64,000 nucleotides of DNA from NCBI RefSeq assembly GCF_000767465.1, contig NZ_CP009291.1, forward strand, positions 682,001 through 746,000, read 5' to 3'. The notes below the pieces were generated by a model that was given only the letters and a program-made list of their open reading frames with translations, ran no database searches and was not told the origin of the DNA. The position numbers and the translations under genes were made by a program. Shown here in pieces: positions 16,251 to 23,951 of the stretch; position 1 is the stretch's first letter, and each line of letters starts with the position of its first letter. The stretch is from Novosphingobium pentaromativorans US6-1 (lineage in GTDB: Bacteria > Pseudomonadota > Alphaproteobacteria > Sphingomonadales > Sphingomonadaceae).

Positions 16251-17356
16251 ACGCCGCAGCTGCCTCTATCCTAGGGCAAGGAATGCAGTGCACACATGCG
16301 CACGCTGCCCCGGTGCGCGCCAGGCGCGCGATGATTGCGGCGCTTGGCGGCGTCGTCCTCCTTGGCCTCGTCGCCTGCACGCAGGTTCCCGGGCTGCGCA
16401 GCATCTTCGGCCTTGGCGCGAACGAACCGGCGCCAGTCATCGTACCTGCCGAACAACTGCGCGAAGTCGAAGCCATGACGGTGGACGACAAGTCGCAGAT
16501 CCTCGTCGAAGGCAGCGAGGCCGAACAGCGCAATGCCGCGATCGCCGTCTCGGGCCTCCCGGTGGAAAGCGCGGCCAGCTTCGTCCTGCACGGCACTTCC
16601 GGTGCTGCCTATCGCACGGCGCTGAAATGCATGACCCAGGCGGTTTATTACGAGGCTGCCCGCGAGCCGCTGGAGGGCAGGCGGGCCGTGGCACAGGTCG
16701 TGCTCAACCGGGTGCGCCATCCCGCCTATCCGAACAGCGTCTGCGGCGTCGTCTATGAGGGCTCGCAGCGCACGACCGGGTGCCAGTTCAGCTTCACCTG
16801 CGACGGTGCGCTGCTTCGCGCGCCCATGGCATCGCTTTGGGCCGAGGCTCAGGAAGTCGCGCGCGAGGCCCTTGCCGGGCGCGTCGAGGCCAGCGTCGGC
16901 ACCGCTACCAACTACCACGCCGATTACGTCCTGCCCAAGTGGGCCTTCACCCTCGCCAAGATCGACAAGATCGGCCGCCACATCTTCTATCGCCTACACG
17001 GCAAGTGGGGCCAGCGTGCGCTGTTCACCAGCGCCTACAGCGGGGTCGAGCGCATTCCGGCGCTCGATTACGAAGGTTTGCGCGCGCGCCTGCTTGCCGC
17101 ATCGCAGCAGCTGGTTGAGCCCGCACCGGCGCCGGGCCTGACCGTCCCGCCGGCCGTCACCGACCGCCATGCCGCCAACGACGTCGGCGGGCGCATCGAT
17201 ACGACCAAGCAATGGCGCCTCTCGATCCCCGATCCGGTGTCGGCCAGCTCGAAGTACCAGTCCGCCATCGCGGCCAGCACGCTGGCCCAGTCGCAGGCTG
17301 TCGAACCGGCGATGGAAACGGCATCCGCGCCGTCAAGGATAGTGCTCGCACGATGA
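16247..17356 (+). CDS. SleB-type cell wall hydrolase inside the secretion operon
   Basis: 369 residues from a GTG at 16247 that overlaps the exporter stop; an ATG at 16283 or 16331 is also possible. A hydrophobic segment ends in LGLVAC (Cys44), a plausible lipobox, so it may be a lipoprotein. Residues about 122-250 match the SleB / Hydrolase_2 family: CMTQAVYYEAAREPLEGR, with the expected catalytic Glu137, then AVAQVVLNRVRHPAYPNSVC, GCQFSFTCDG and ATNYHADYVLPKW. This family cuts peptidoglycan as a lytic transglycosylase or amidase-like hydrolase. The C-terminal 100 residues look unstructured. Its position between the ABC exporter and the HlyD gene, with overlaps at both ends, suggests it opens the wall for the secretion complex; that is inference. 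Confidence 0.87.
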   Translation: MNAAAASILGQGMQCTHAHAAPVRARRAMIAALGGVVLLGLVACTQVPGLRSIFGLGANEPAPVIVPAEQLREVEAMTVDDKSQILVEGSEAEQRNAAIAVSGLPVESAASFVLHGTSGAAYRTALKCMTQAVYYEAAREPLEGRRAVAQVVLNRVRHPAYPNSVCGVVYEGSQRTTGCQFSFTCDGALLRAPMASLWAEAQEVAREALAGRVEASVGTATNYHADYVLPKWAFTLAKIDKIGRHIFYRLHGKWGQRALFTSAYSGVERIPALDYEGLRARLLAASQQLVEPAPAPGLTVPPAVTDRHAANDVGGRIDTTKQWRLSIPDPVSASSKYQSAIAASTLAQSQAVEPAMETASAPSRIVLAR

Positions 17357-18639
17357 ACGCCATGATTTCGTCTTTCAGGCAGCGGATCGGTTACGACGAC
17401 TGGGATGCCAGCCGCAGGCTGATTGTCCTGTGCGGCGTTGCCCTGCTGGTGCTGTTCGTCTGGGCCGGGCTTGCCCGCGTCGACGAAGTGACCCGCGGCA
17501 TGGGCAAGGTCGTGCCGTCCAGCAAGGCCCAGCTCGTCCAGGCCGCCAGCCCGGCCACGGTGCTGTCGATCCTCGTGCGGCCCGGCCAGATGGTGAAGAA
17601 GGGCCAGTTGCTCGTCCGTCTCGACGATTCCCAGTCGTCTTCCGCGCTGGGTCAGTTGCAGGCAGAAAACGAGCGCCTTGCCGCGCGGGCCGATCGTCTG
17701 GAAGGGGAGGGCACCGGCACGGAAAGCTCCTGCGGCGAAGGCACGATCTGCGCCGAGGAAGCACGCCTTGCCGACGTGCGCCGCGCCGCCGCGCAGAGCC
17801 GCCAGAACGCTCTTGTTGCGCAAGTCGATCAGCGTCGCCGCGATCTGCAGGAGGGACAGGCAACGGTCGCCTCGCTCCAGAACAGCGCGAAGCTGGCGCA
17901 GGACCAGGTCAACATGCTCACCCCGCTTGCGCAGAAAGGCATCGTCCCCAAGACCGAACTGCTGACTGCCCAGCGCGATCTTGTCGACACGCAGGGGCGG
18001 CTCTCCGCGGCGCGGCAGGGCGTCGGCCGGGCGCAGGCGGCGATCCGCGAAGCCGAGGCGCAGCTGCGGCAGGCCCGCCTCGATTTCCAGCAGGAAGCGC
18101 TCAATGAGCGCAGCGAGATCACCACCAAGATCGCGGTCAACGAAGAGACGATCAAGGGCGCCGAGGCCCGCCTAGAGCGCAACGAATTGCGCGCACCCGC
18201 GACCGGCTACATCAACGATGTGCAGGTCACCACGGTCGGCGGCTTTGTGAATGCGGGCGAAAAGCTCATGCAGATCGTGCCGGTGGGCGAAAAGCTGCTG
18301 GTGGAAGCGCGCGTCGATCCCAAGGACATCGCCTTCATCAAGGTGGGCGATCCTGCCAACGTCAAGGTCACCGCCTACGACTTCTCCATCTATGGCGGGC
18401 TGACGGGCCGCGTGCGCAACATCAGCGCGGACAGCATCTACGACGACGTCGAGCGCAAGGCCTACTACAGTGTGATGGTGGAAACCGACAAGGCGTTCAT
18501 CGTCAAGAATGGGACGCGGCTGCCGATCATGCCGGGCATGATCTGCGACGTGGAAATCGTGACGGGGCGCAAGAGCATCCTGACCTACCTGTTCAAGCCG
18601 GTCCTGCGCGCCTTCGACGAGGCTCTCACCGAGCGCTGA
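17353..18639 (+). CDS. HlyD-family type I secretion periplasmic adaptor
   Basis: 428 residues. The ATG at 17353 overlaps the hydrolase stop (ATGA). One membrane anchor lies at about residues 24-42 (LIVLCGVALLVLFVWAGLA), followed by the HlyD motif GMGKVVPSSKAQLVQ and a half-lipoyl segment VLSILVRPGQMVKKGQLLVR. A long coiled coil spans about 95-280 (AQVDQRRRDLQEGQ, AIREAEAQLRQARLDFQQ). The second lipoyl half ELRAPATGYINDVQV and a beta-barrel end with the family motif VKVTAYDFSIYGGLTGRV. It links the ABC exporter to the TolC-like channel. It is the last plus-strand gene of the operon and converges on the LapG-like protease gene. Confidence 0.93.
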   Translation: MNAMISSFRQRIGYDDWDASRRLIVLCGVALLVLFVWAGLARVDEVTRGMGKVVPSSKAQLVQAASPATVLSILVRPGQMVKKGQLLVRLDDSQSSSALGQLQAENERLAARADRLEGEGTGTESSCGEGTICAEEARLADVRRAAAQSRQNALVAQVDQRRRDLQEGQATVASLQNSAKLAQDQVNMLTPLAQKGIVPKTELLTAQRDLVDTQGRLSAARQGVGRAQAAIREAEAQLRQARLDFQQEALNERSEITTKIAVNEETIKGAEARLERNELRAPATGYINDVQVTTVGGFVNAGEKLMQIVPVGEKLLVEARVDPKDIAFIKVGDPANVKVTAYDFSIYGGLTGRVRNISADSIYDDVERKAYYSVMVETDKAFIVKNGTRLPIMPGMICDVEIVTGRKSILTYLFKPVLRAFDEALTER

Positions 18640-18643
18640 TTTT

Positions 18644-18669
18644 CACGCTGGGCGGCAGCGTTCAGCGTG
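18644..18669. other. Inverted repeat between convergent hlyD and protease genes
   Basis: CACGCTG (18644-18650) and CAGCGTG (18663-18669) can form a 7-bp stem with a 12-base loop, between the two convergent stop codons and overlapping the protease stop. No T-run follows in either direction, so it is only a weak candidate for a bidirectional terminator. Confidence 0.3.
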
Positions 18670-19654
18670 CGGCGATAAGCGTCGGGGCCTGTTCCGGTTG
18701 GCGGGTATAGCCGTGGAGCCACTTGCCGCTGGTGCTGAACGACATGATCGGCCGGTAGTCGTAGCTCATCGCGCCGTCGAGCAGCTTGTCGGTCGCATTG
18801 TCGAGCACCCAGTAGCGGCCCTCCAGCTTCACGACGAGCAGGGCATGATCGGCGTTGCGCACGGTATCGCGCGCGATCGTCAGGTACATGTCGGAACGCG
18901 GCACGCCCAGTGCGGCAAGCGCCTGCATCTTGAAGATCGCGATGTCCTCGCAGTCCCCGGCGCCGTGCTTGAGGGTCGCGCTGGCGGTCGCCCAGTAGTC
19001 GGACTTGCCGTAGATCTCGCTGTCCTCGCGGTAGCGGATATGCCGGTTGGACCAGGCATTGACCGCCGCCAGCGTCATTTCGCTCGCCCCGGCGCCGGAG
19101 CGCGCGGCCATGGCGGCGACGGCACGGCCAGGCAATCCGGCGCGGCGCACCCGGTCCCACTGCGCATCGAAAGTCGTATGGCGCAGCGGCAGGCGGGCGC
19201 TGCCGAGAAAATTCTCCGGATCGGCCGAGGCGCGGCTCGTCGCTGAGTAGATCGCCGGCAATGTGCGCGACTGGGTCAGGGCTGCGCAGCGCAGTCCCCC
19301 GGCAGCCGGTGCGATCGGCGCCGTCACCAGCGTCTGCGACGCTTGCCCGGTGCGAGACGACTGCTGCATAGAGATCAGTTCAAGCCTGCTCGGCGCGCCG
19401 CCCAGCAACGCTGCCGCCTTGCTGCTAACAGGTTCCGCCACCCGCGCCATGAGCCCTGCAGAAGCAGCTCCCTCGCAAGCGCTGGCGGAGTAGTCCGGTT
19501 GCGATGAGGGGAGGCCGGAAAGGCCCGACACCCCCGCCACGGCAACCAGCGGCAGCCCCAGCACAACGGAGGCCGAAGCCTGCGCCGGCGCAGCAATCGC
19601 GAGCTGAAGGCCGAGGACCGGCACACCCGCAGCAACGAGATGGGACCACTTCAT
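18662..19654 (-). CDS. Transglutaminase-like cysteine protease (BTLCP / LapG family)
   Basis: 330 residues with a signal peptide at 1-27 (ending APAQASA) and a low-complexity linker to about residue 130. The C-terminal part carries the family triad: Cys235 in GDCEDIA, His270 in RNADHALLVV and Asp285 in YWVLDNATD. The acidic residues flanking the Cys (Asp234, Glu236) match the calcium-binding pair known in LapG. In Pseudomonas, LapG is a periplasmic calcium-dependent protease that cuts the LapA adhesin at TAAG and releases it when LapD stops holding LapG. Here the gene faces the adhesin operon, and the adhesin has a PAAG motif in the right place. The protease itself also contains PAAG at residues 116-119. 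No LapD-like gene is in the window. Confidence 0.88.
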   Translation of the reverse strand: MKWSHLVAAGVPVLGLQLAIAAPAQASASVVLGLPLVAVAGVSGLSGLPSSQPDYSASACEGAASAGLMARVAEPVSSKAAALLGGAPSRLELISMQQSSRTGQASQTLVTAPIAPAAGGLRCAALTQSRTLPAIYSATSRASADPENFLGSARLPLRHTTFDAQWDRVRRAGLPGRAVAAMAARSGAGASEMTLAAVNAWSNRHIRYREDSEIYGKSDYWATASATLKHGAGDCEDIAIFKMQALAALGVPRSDMYLTIARDTVRNADHALLVVKLEGRYWVLDNATDKLLDGAMSYDYRPIMSFSTSGKWLHGYTRQPEQAPTLIAAR

Positions 19655-19783
19655 ACGGCAAATTCTTGCCGCAGCGGCATCAATATGCCGTTTATCCCCG
19701 TGGTTAGCGGATATTAAGGATGTTGGGGGTCAGGCAGGTTTCTAGCGACGCCGCTTTACTGCGAGAAATCGTATTGAATTCAA

Positions 19784-20608
19784 TCAGTTCAAGCGTGTGC
19801 GATGCCTGAAGGTTATGTTCACGCGTTCGGAGAGGATCAGATAAGGCAGCCAGAGAGCCGTGCTGATCAAGACCTTCTCGATATTGCCGGAAAGCAACGA
19901 ATGCAGGGCAGATGCAACTTGCGGCGGCAGATGACCAGCCTGCGTGACATGTTGGGCAATCAGAAGCTGCATGGTGGCATCTAGAAACCACGTGAATACG
20001 AGCATGCGCGGAAACATCGGCGCGGCGCGCAACGCCATGACGAAACAGACGGTGTAAAAGAAATTCAAGGTGACGACATCCAGCGTCATCATCGTCAGCA
20101 TGGTGTTTGCCCATGCCGGGGCGCCGACAGGAATGGCAGGCATGGCGAGCATGAACTCGCCGCTGCGGAATGGGATATTGAGCAGCATTCCGGCGATAAG
20201 CGATGCCATCAACCCTGTCGGACCAAAAAGACCGTTCCTGCGCGCCTGCAGGCAATCAAGCTGGCGCCATTTGCCGTAACGGCAGAGGCGGATCGCGGGC
20301 TGCGTGCTAAGGTCACGATGCGGGAAGCAGGACGAGGCAATCCGGTAACCGAGAACGGGAGCCATGGTCACGGCCAGGAATGGAAAGATCATGGCGGCCA
20401 GGCTTGCGACTTGCGTCTTGTCGCCAGCAGCAACGGCAACTTTAGCCAAGGCCAAAAGCAGCATCGAGCCTAGCCAATAGGTGATGACCCGTTCCATGCG
20501 CGAATGGAAAAAGTTCACGGCAGCCACGCTCCGGCTCTCTAACCAGGAGAGCAGGACGCTTTTGCTATTTTCGATCTTGCGACTGCCCGATGTTTGCGGT
20601 TGCCACAT
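19784..20608 (-). CDS. Multi-pass membrane protein, possibly DUF2569-like
   Basis: 274 residues from an ATG at 20608 (MWQPQTSGSRKIENSK); the open frame extends upstream but this start best fits an AAGGGA-like site. Several hydrophobic segments are seen: ITYWLGSMLLLALAKVAVAA, AAMIFPFLAVTMAPVLGY, LMASLIAGMLLNIPF, VVTLNFFYTVCFVMAL and the C-terminal LISTALWLPYLILSERV. The ending (WLPYLILSERVNITF) resembles the end of DUF2569 family membrane proteins, which have the same layout; that match is from memory and weak. Its base composition is somewhat more AT-rich than its neighbours. No partner gene is evident: it lies between the adhesin cluster and the tad locus on the opposite strand to the latter. 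Confidence 0.65.
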   Translation of the reverse strand: MWQPQTSGSRKIENSKSVLLSWLESRSVAAVNFFHSRMERVITYWLGSMLLLALAKVAVAAGDKTQVASLAAMIFPFLAVTMAPVLGYRIASSCFPHRDLSTQPAIRLCRYGKWRQLDCLQARRNGLFGPTGLMASLIAGMLLNIPFRSGEFMLAMPAIPVGAPAWANTMLTMMTLDVVTLNFFYTVCFVMALRAAPMFPRMLVFTWFLDATMQLLIAQHVTQAGHLPPQVASALHSLLSGNIEKVLISTALWLPYLILSERVNITFRHRTRLN

Positions 20609-21052
20609 GTCCGATTTTTCCCTTTCCGTTCCTCCCTTAACATGGTCCGGTTTGGTTAAGCAGGGGTAAAATTCCGCTGGACCAATCGACGGTGAGTCGT
20701 TTTCGAATCGCGCCGGGTTGATGCCGAATCCCCACAAGTGCTTGGAAATTAACCAATTATTTCAACAATTAACTTTCGTAAGTTACTGAATTACGGAGAT
20801 AAAAAATACACTTAGCTTTTTAATTGACCAACTTGACCTTCCCGATCAATTCTATGCCTGCCCTGTGAGGGAACCTACGCATAGGAACCGATGCAAGTCA
20901 CGGTTCTATAAGAACAATAGGTCGCGTTGGTTCCAGTGTACTCTCTCACGGACGGTGGGTTAGCCGGAAATAGATGCCGGAGCCCTGGAAACATTAGTCA
21001 GGCGGGCAGCCATGGGGCTGGGGGACCGCAAAATGTTGACTAGGAGTGCGCT
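20609..21052 (+). promoter_or_regulatory. AT-rich promoter and leader region of the tad (Flp pilus) locus
   Basis: About 440 bases without a gene, much more AT-rich than the window average around 20740-20840. TTAACCAA occurs at 20749-20756 and, on the other strand, at 20652-20659. A further TTAAC lies at 20769-20773. These are one base off the alphaproteobacterial CtrA half site TTAACCAT. A hairpin with a 6-bp stem (GAACCG / CGGTTC, 20885-20906) lies in the likely leader. The pilin ribosome binding site TAGGAG is at the 3' end. No exact promoter could be fixed. Confidence 0.45.
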
Positions 21053-21229
21053 ATGATCAAGTTTTTCCGTAATTTCGTTAACGATGAAGCTGGCGCTTCG
21101 GCTGCCGAATACGCTCTCATTCTTGCGATCGTCGGCACGGGTATTACTCTCGCTGCAGTCAATCTGGGGGGAGCAATCTCTGGCGCAATGAATACCGCAG
21201 AAGGCTGCATTACCGCAAAGACTTGCTGA
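21053..21229 (+). CDS. flp: Flp-family type IVb pilin
   Basis: 58 residues: MIKFFRNFVNDEAG, then ASAAEYALILAIVGTGITL and a short tail ending TAKTC. ATG at 21053 has TAGGAG seven bases upstream. The prepilin peptidase site is after Gly14, with the conserved Glu at mature position 5 and the following Tyr (AEY) typical of Flp pilins. It is the major subunit of the tight-adherence pilus assembled by the downstream genes. A long hairpin follows the stop, which fits a highly expressed first gene of the operon. Confidence 0.95.
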   Translation: MIKFFRNFVNDEAGASAAEYALILAIVGTGITLAAVNLGGAISGAMNTAEGCITAKTC

Positions 21230-21235
21230 TTTGAT

Positions 21236-21268
21236 TTGGCTCCATTCTCAAGGTGGGAGTGGAGCCAA
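21236..21268 (+). other. Long hairpin between flp and cpaB
   Basis: TTGGCTCCA (21236-21244) and TGGAGCCAA (21260-21268) pair perfectly, and the inner bases extend the stem by about five more pairs including two G-T pairs, leaving a loop of about five bases. It starts six bases after the flp stop. The following bases are only moderately T-rich (TCACTTCTTC). It could be a partial terminator or an mRNA-stabilising structure that sets pilin expression above that of the assembly genes. Confidence 0.65.
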
Positions 21269-21304
21269 TCACTTCTTCGTCGCATATTAGGGGGGGGCGC
21301 TCAC

Positions 21305-22195
21305 ATGCACGGGCGCAATATCGTTCTTATCGGGATCGCTGTGGCACTTGGCCTCATCGCGGTCATTCTTTCCAACTCCTACTTCTCCGGAGTAGAAGAG
21401 CAGCAGAAACGAATAGCTCGCGAGCAAGACCTCATAAGGATTGTTGTGGCGAACAAAGAGTTGCCATTTGGTACGATCCTTAATGACCAGAATATCACTC
21501 TGACAAACTGGCCGAGAAGCTCTGTTCCAGAAGGTGCATTTACCGACATTTCAGAGGCCGTTGGTAAAGGCAACGCGACCTTGCGCAACATCGTCGCTGG
21601 CGAACCCGTTCTGGCATCGAAGCTGTCTTCCCGCCCAACCCTGTCGGCCAACCTGCCCGCTGGACAATATGCCGTCGCTGTTCCGATCAGCGCTGTTGCC
21701 GCCGCTGGCGGTTTTATTCGTCCCGGTGACACGGTTGACGTCCTGCTGACGCGCAAGATCCCTGGCGATGGTGCTGCGGCCGATGACAAGATGACGGACG
21801 TCGTTCTCTCGACCGTTCCTGTTCTCGCCATAGATGTCGACGCAAGCGAAAAGAGCACCGAACCAAAGGCCGAAAGCAAGACCGCCACTCTGCAGGTCGA
21901 TACGCTCGGCGCGCAGAAGCTGGCCTTGGCCCAGCAGCTTGGTGTTCTGAGCCTTGCTCTACGTAATGCTACGGATCAAACCGTTACCGCGGCATCAACC
22001 GTCCTTCCGAACCAGTTGACAGCCCGCAAGCTCTATATTGCCTCGCGGGAGAGCCGCGCGCCGTCAGCTCCGGCTGCACCGATCTCACGGTCGGTCATGT
22101 CGCCTTCGACGAGCGCGCCGCGCAGGAGCGGACCGATGATGACGATTTTCCGTGGCAGCGAACCCAGCCAGTATGAGGTGCAACGTGGCTACTAA
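21305..22195 (+). CDS. cpaB: Flp pilus assembly protein CpaB/RcpC
   Basis: 296 residues. ATG at 21305 follows a run of G that serves as ribosome binding site. One N-terminal membrane segment (about 5-24, IVLIGIAVALGLIAVIL) is followed by an SAF domain (about 45-110: IVVANKELPFGTILNDQNIT, LRNIVAGEPVL) and the RcpC/CpaB core (AVAVPISAVAAAGGFIRPGD, VDVLLTR). The C-terminal 50 residues are Ser/Pro/Arg-rich. CpaB is a periplasmic accessory factor of the Flp pilus that works with the CpaC secretin. Its stop overlaps the likely cpaC start. Confidence 0.92.
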   Translation: MHGRNIVLIGIAVALGLIAVILSNSYFSGVEEQQKRIAREQDLIRIVVANKELPFGTILNDQNITLTNWPRSSVPEGAFTDISEAVGKGNATLRNIVAGEPVLASKLSSRPTLSANLPAGQYAVAVPISAVAAAGGFIRPGDTVDVLLTRKIPGDGAAADDKMTDVVLSTVPVLAIDVDASEKSTEPKAESKTATLQVDTLGAQKLALAQQLGVLSLALRNATDQTVTAASTVLPNQLTARKLYIASRESRAPSAPAAPISRSVMSPSTSAPRRSGPMMTIFRGSEPSQYEVQRGY

Positions 22196-23636
22196 TCGCA
22201 CGACGCGCACGGCGCTTGCCCTTGCCCTGGTGGCGATGTCGGGAGCCGGCCTTGCCGGATCTGCGGACACCGCGCGGGCCCAGGCTCTCGCTGCCGGGGG
22301 ACTTCATGCGGGCACGCTGGAAGTGCCCTTCAACAAGAGCCAGGTCGTCTCGGCCGACCGACCGATCGCCAAGGCGATGGTCGGCAGCTCTGACATTGCC
22401 GACATCCTGCCGGTCACGGATCGTTCGATCTACGTGCTGGGCAAGAAGATGGGCACGACCAGCCTGACGCTTTACGACAGTGCAGGCCGGGTGATCTCGA
22501 TCATCGACATTGCCGTCGGCCCCGACGTCGAGGCGCTCAGCGACCAGATCAACGAACTGATCCCCGGCAGCAAGATCGATGCCCGGATCTCCAACGACTC
22601 CGTTGTCCTGACCGGCATGGTCAACAACGCCGGGGCCGCAGACCGCGCAGCCCAGCTCGCCAAGGCCTTTGCCGGTGACAAGGTGATCAACCTTGTCACG
22701 ATGGGTTCCAGCCAGCAGGTCATGCTGGAAGTGCGCTTTGCCGAGGTTAACCGGACCGCAGGCAAGGATATTGGCGTAAGCGCCTTTGCGAACTCGGATA
22801 ACGGCAAGTTTCGGTCGGTGACCGGCTTGGGCTCACAACTGGTTCCCGACCCGGATACCGGCGAGGGAATCCTGCAACTTTCTGCGATTACAGATGCCTT
22901 CGGGATATTCCGGCAGAGATTCTCCATCGGCAAGCTCAACATCGATGCCACGCTCAATGCGCTGGAATCGCGCGGACTGGCGAAGACCCTGGCCCAGCCG
23001 ACGCTGGTCGCCCTTTCAGGCGAAAAGGCATCGTTTCTGGCCGGCGGTGAATTCCCGGTTCCGGTTGCGCAGCAGAGCAGTGCAGGTGGCGGTAACGGCA
23101 ACCAGGCGATCACTGTCGAATTCAAGCCCTTCGGTGTAAGCCTAGGCTTCACGCCGACGGTCCTTGGCGACAAGACAATCAGCATGATCGTCGAGCCGGA
23201 AGTCAGCGCGCTCGATCCAACGGCATCGATCACGGTGGGCAATATCGTGATCCCGGGCCTGCGTACACGCCGGGCCAGCACCACGCTGGAACTGCGCGAC
23301 GGTGAAAGCTTTGCCATCGCCGGTCTGCTCCAGAAGGACTTCGAGACGACGATCAAGCAGGTGCCGATCCTCGGATCGCTGCCGATCATCGGTTCGCTGT
23401 TCCGTTCCAGCGGCTTCAAGAAGGGCGAAACCGAGCTTCTGATCGTGGTGACGCCAAGGCTCGTTGCGCCGATCAAGCCCAGCCAGGTCCGCCTGCCCAC
23501 CGATCGCGTTGCCGATCCGGGTGAACTGAACACGTTCCTGCTGGGACAGCCCTATAGCCCGCAGCCCGTCGCTCCGGCGGTACCGGCGGGTGACCAGGCC
23601 GACACGCAGGACAAGGGGGACGGCTATGAATATTGA
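22185..23636 (+). CDS. cpaC: Flp pilus secretin CpaC/RcpA
   Basis: About 483 residues. GTG at 22185 is preferred because GAGG lies seven bases upstream; an ATG at 22173 in the same frame has no such site. A signal peptide (ALALALVAMSGAGLAG to ARAQA) leads into the pilus-assembly N-domain (LEVPFNKSQVVSADRPIAKA, SIYVLGKKMGTTSLTLYD) and a BON-like segment (IDARISNDSVVLTGMVNNA). The secretin core shows AQPTLVALSGEKASFLAGGE, RRASTTLELRDGESFAIAG and VPILGSLPIIGSLFR, then TELLIVVTPRLV. It forms the outer membrane pore for the Flp pilus. It overlaps cpaB and the next small lipoprotein gene. Confidence 0.94.
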   Translation: MATNRTTRTALALALVAMSGAGLAGSADTARAQALAAGGLHAGTLEVPFNKSQVVSADRPIAKAMVGSSDIADILPVTDRSIYVLGKKMGTTSLTLYDSAGRVISIIDIAVGPDVEALSDQINELIPGSKIDARISNDSVVLTGMVNNAGAADRAAQLAKAFAGDKVINLVTMGSSQQVMLEVRFAEVNRTAGKDIGVSAFANSDNGKFRSVTGLGSQLVPDPDTGEGILQLSAITDAFGIFRQRFSIGKLNIDATLNALESRGLAKTLAQPTLVALSGEKASFLAGGEFPVPVAQQSSAGGGNGNQAITVEFKPFGVSLGFTPTVLGDKTISMIVEPEVSALDPTASITVGNIVIPGLRTRRASTTLELRDGESFAIAGLLQKDFETTIKQVPILGSLPIIGSLFRSSGFKKGETELLIVVTPRLVAPIKPSQVRLPTDRVADPGELNTFLLGQPYSPQPVAPAVPAGDQADTQDKGDGYEY

Positions 23637-23931
23637 GAAGTCCATGCTGCCCGGGCTCACCGCGGCGCTGTTTCTCGTCGCCGGACTTTCGGCCTGCGCG
23701 ACAACCGATACTCCGCCTTACATGGGCGGGCCGGACAACTTCGGTGAAGCCAATCGTCAGACGATGATGGCGCAGGTCATCGATCCCGATCCGCATTACG
23801 ACACGGCCATCCCTGAAACCTCGGGCGATCACGCCGCAGATGCGGTGGAGCGCTATCGCGAAGGCAAGGTCAAGCAGCCTGAACGCATGACGACAACCTC
23901 GAGTATGTCGTCAGGCGGCGGATCGAACTGA
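23626..23931 (+). CDS. Small lipoprotein of the tad locus
   Basis: 101 residues. ATG at 23626 has AGGGGG upstream and overlaps the cpaC stop by 11 bases. A lipoprotein signal ends in LSAC (LFLVAGLSACATTD). The short mature part includes NFGEANRQTMMAQVIDPDP and AADAVERYREGKVKQPE, a layout I associate with small lipoproteins beside secretin genes in sphingomonad tad loci. It occupies the place where cpaD usually sits and might take over its role as a secretin pilot or outer membrane partner. That function is inferred; the sequence has no known catalytic motif. Confidence 0.82.
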   Translation: MNIEKSMLPGLTAALFLVAGLSACATTDTPPYMGGPDNFGEANRQTMMAQVIDPDPHYDTAIPETSGDHAADAVERYREGKVKQPERMTTTSSMSSGGGSN

Positions 23932-23951
23932 CGGGGGCAGGGGACGCAGCC

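Noticed and set aside
20860..21040. Possible c-di-GMP (GEMM) riboswitch in the flp leader
   Set aside because: The region has a short hairpin but lacks the conserved GEMM core; no match to the consensus.
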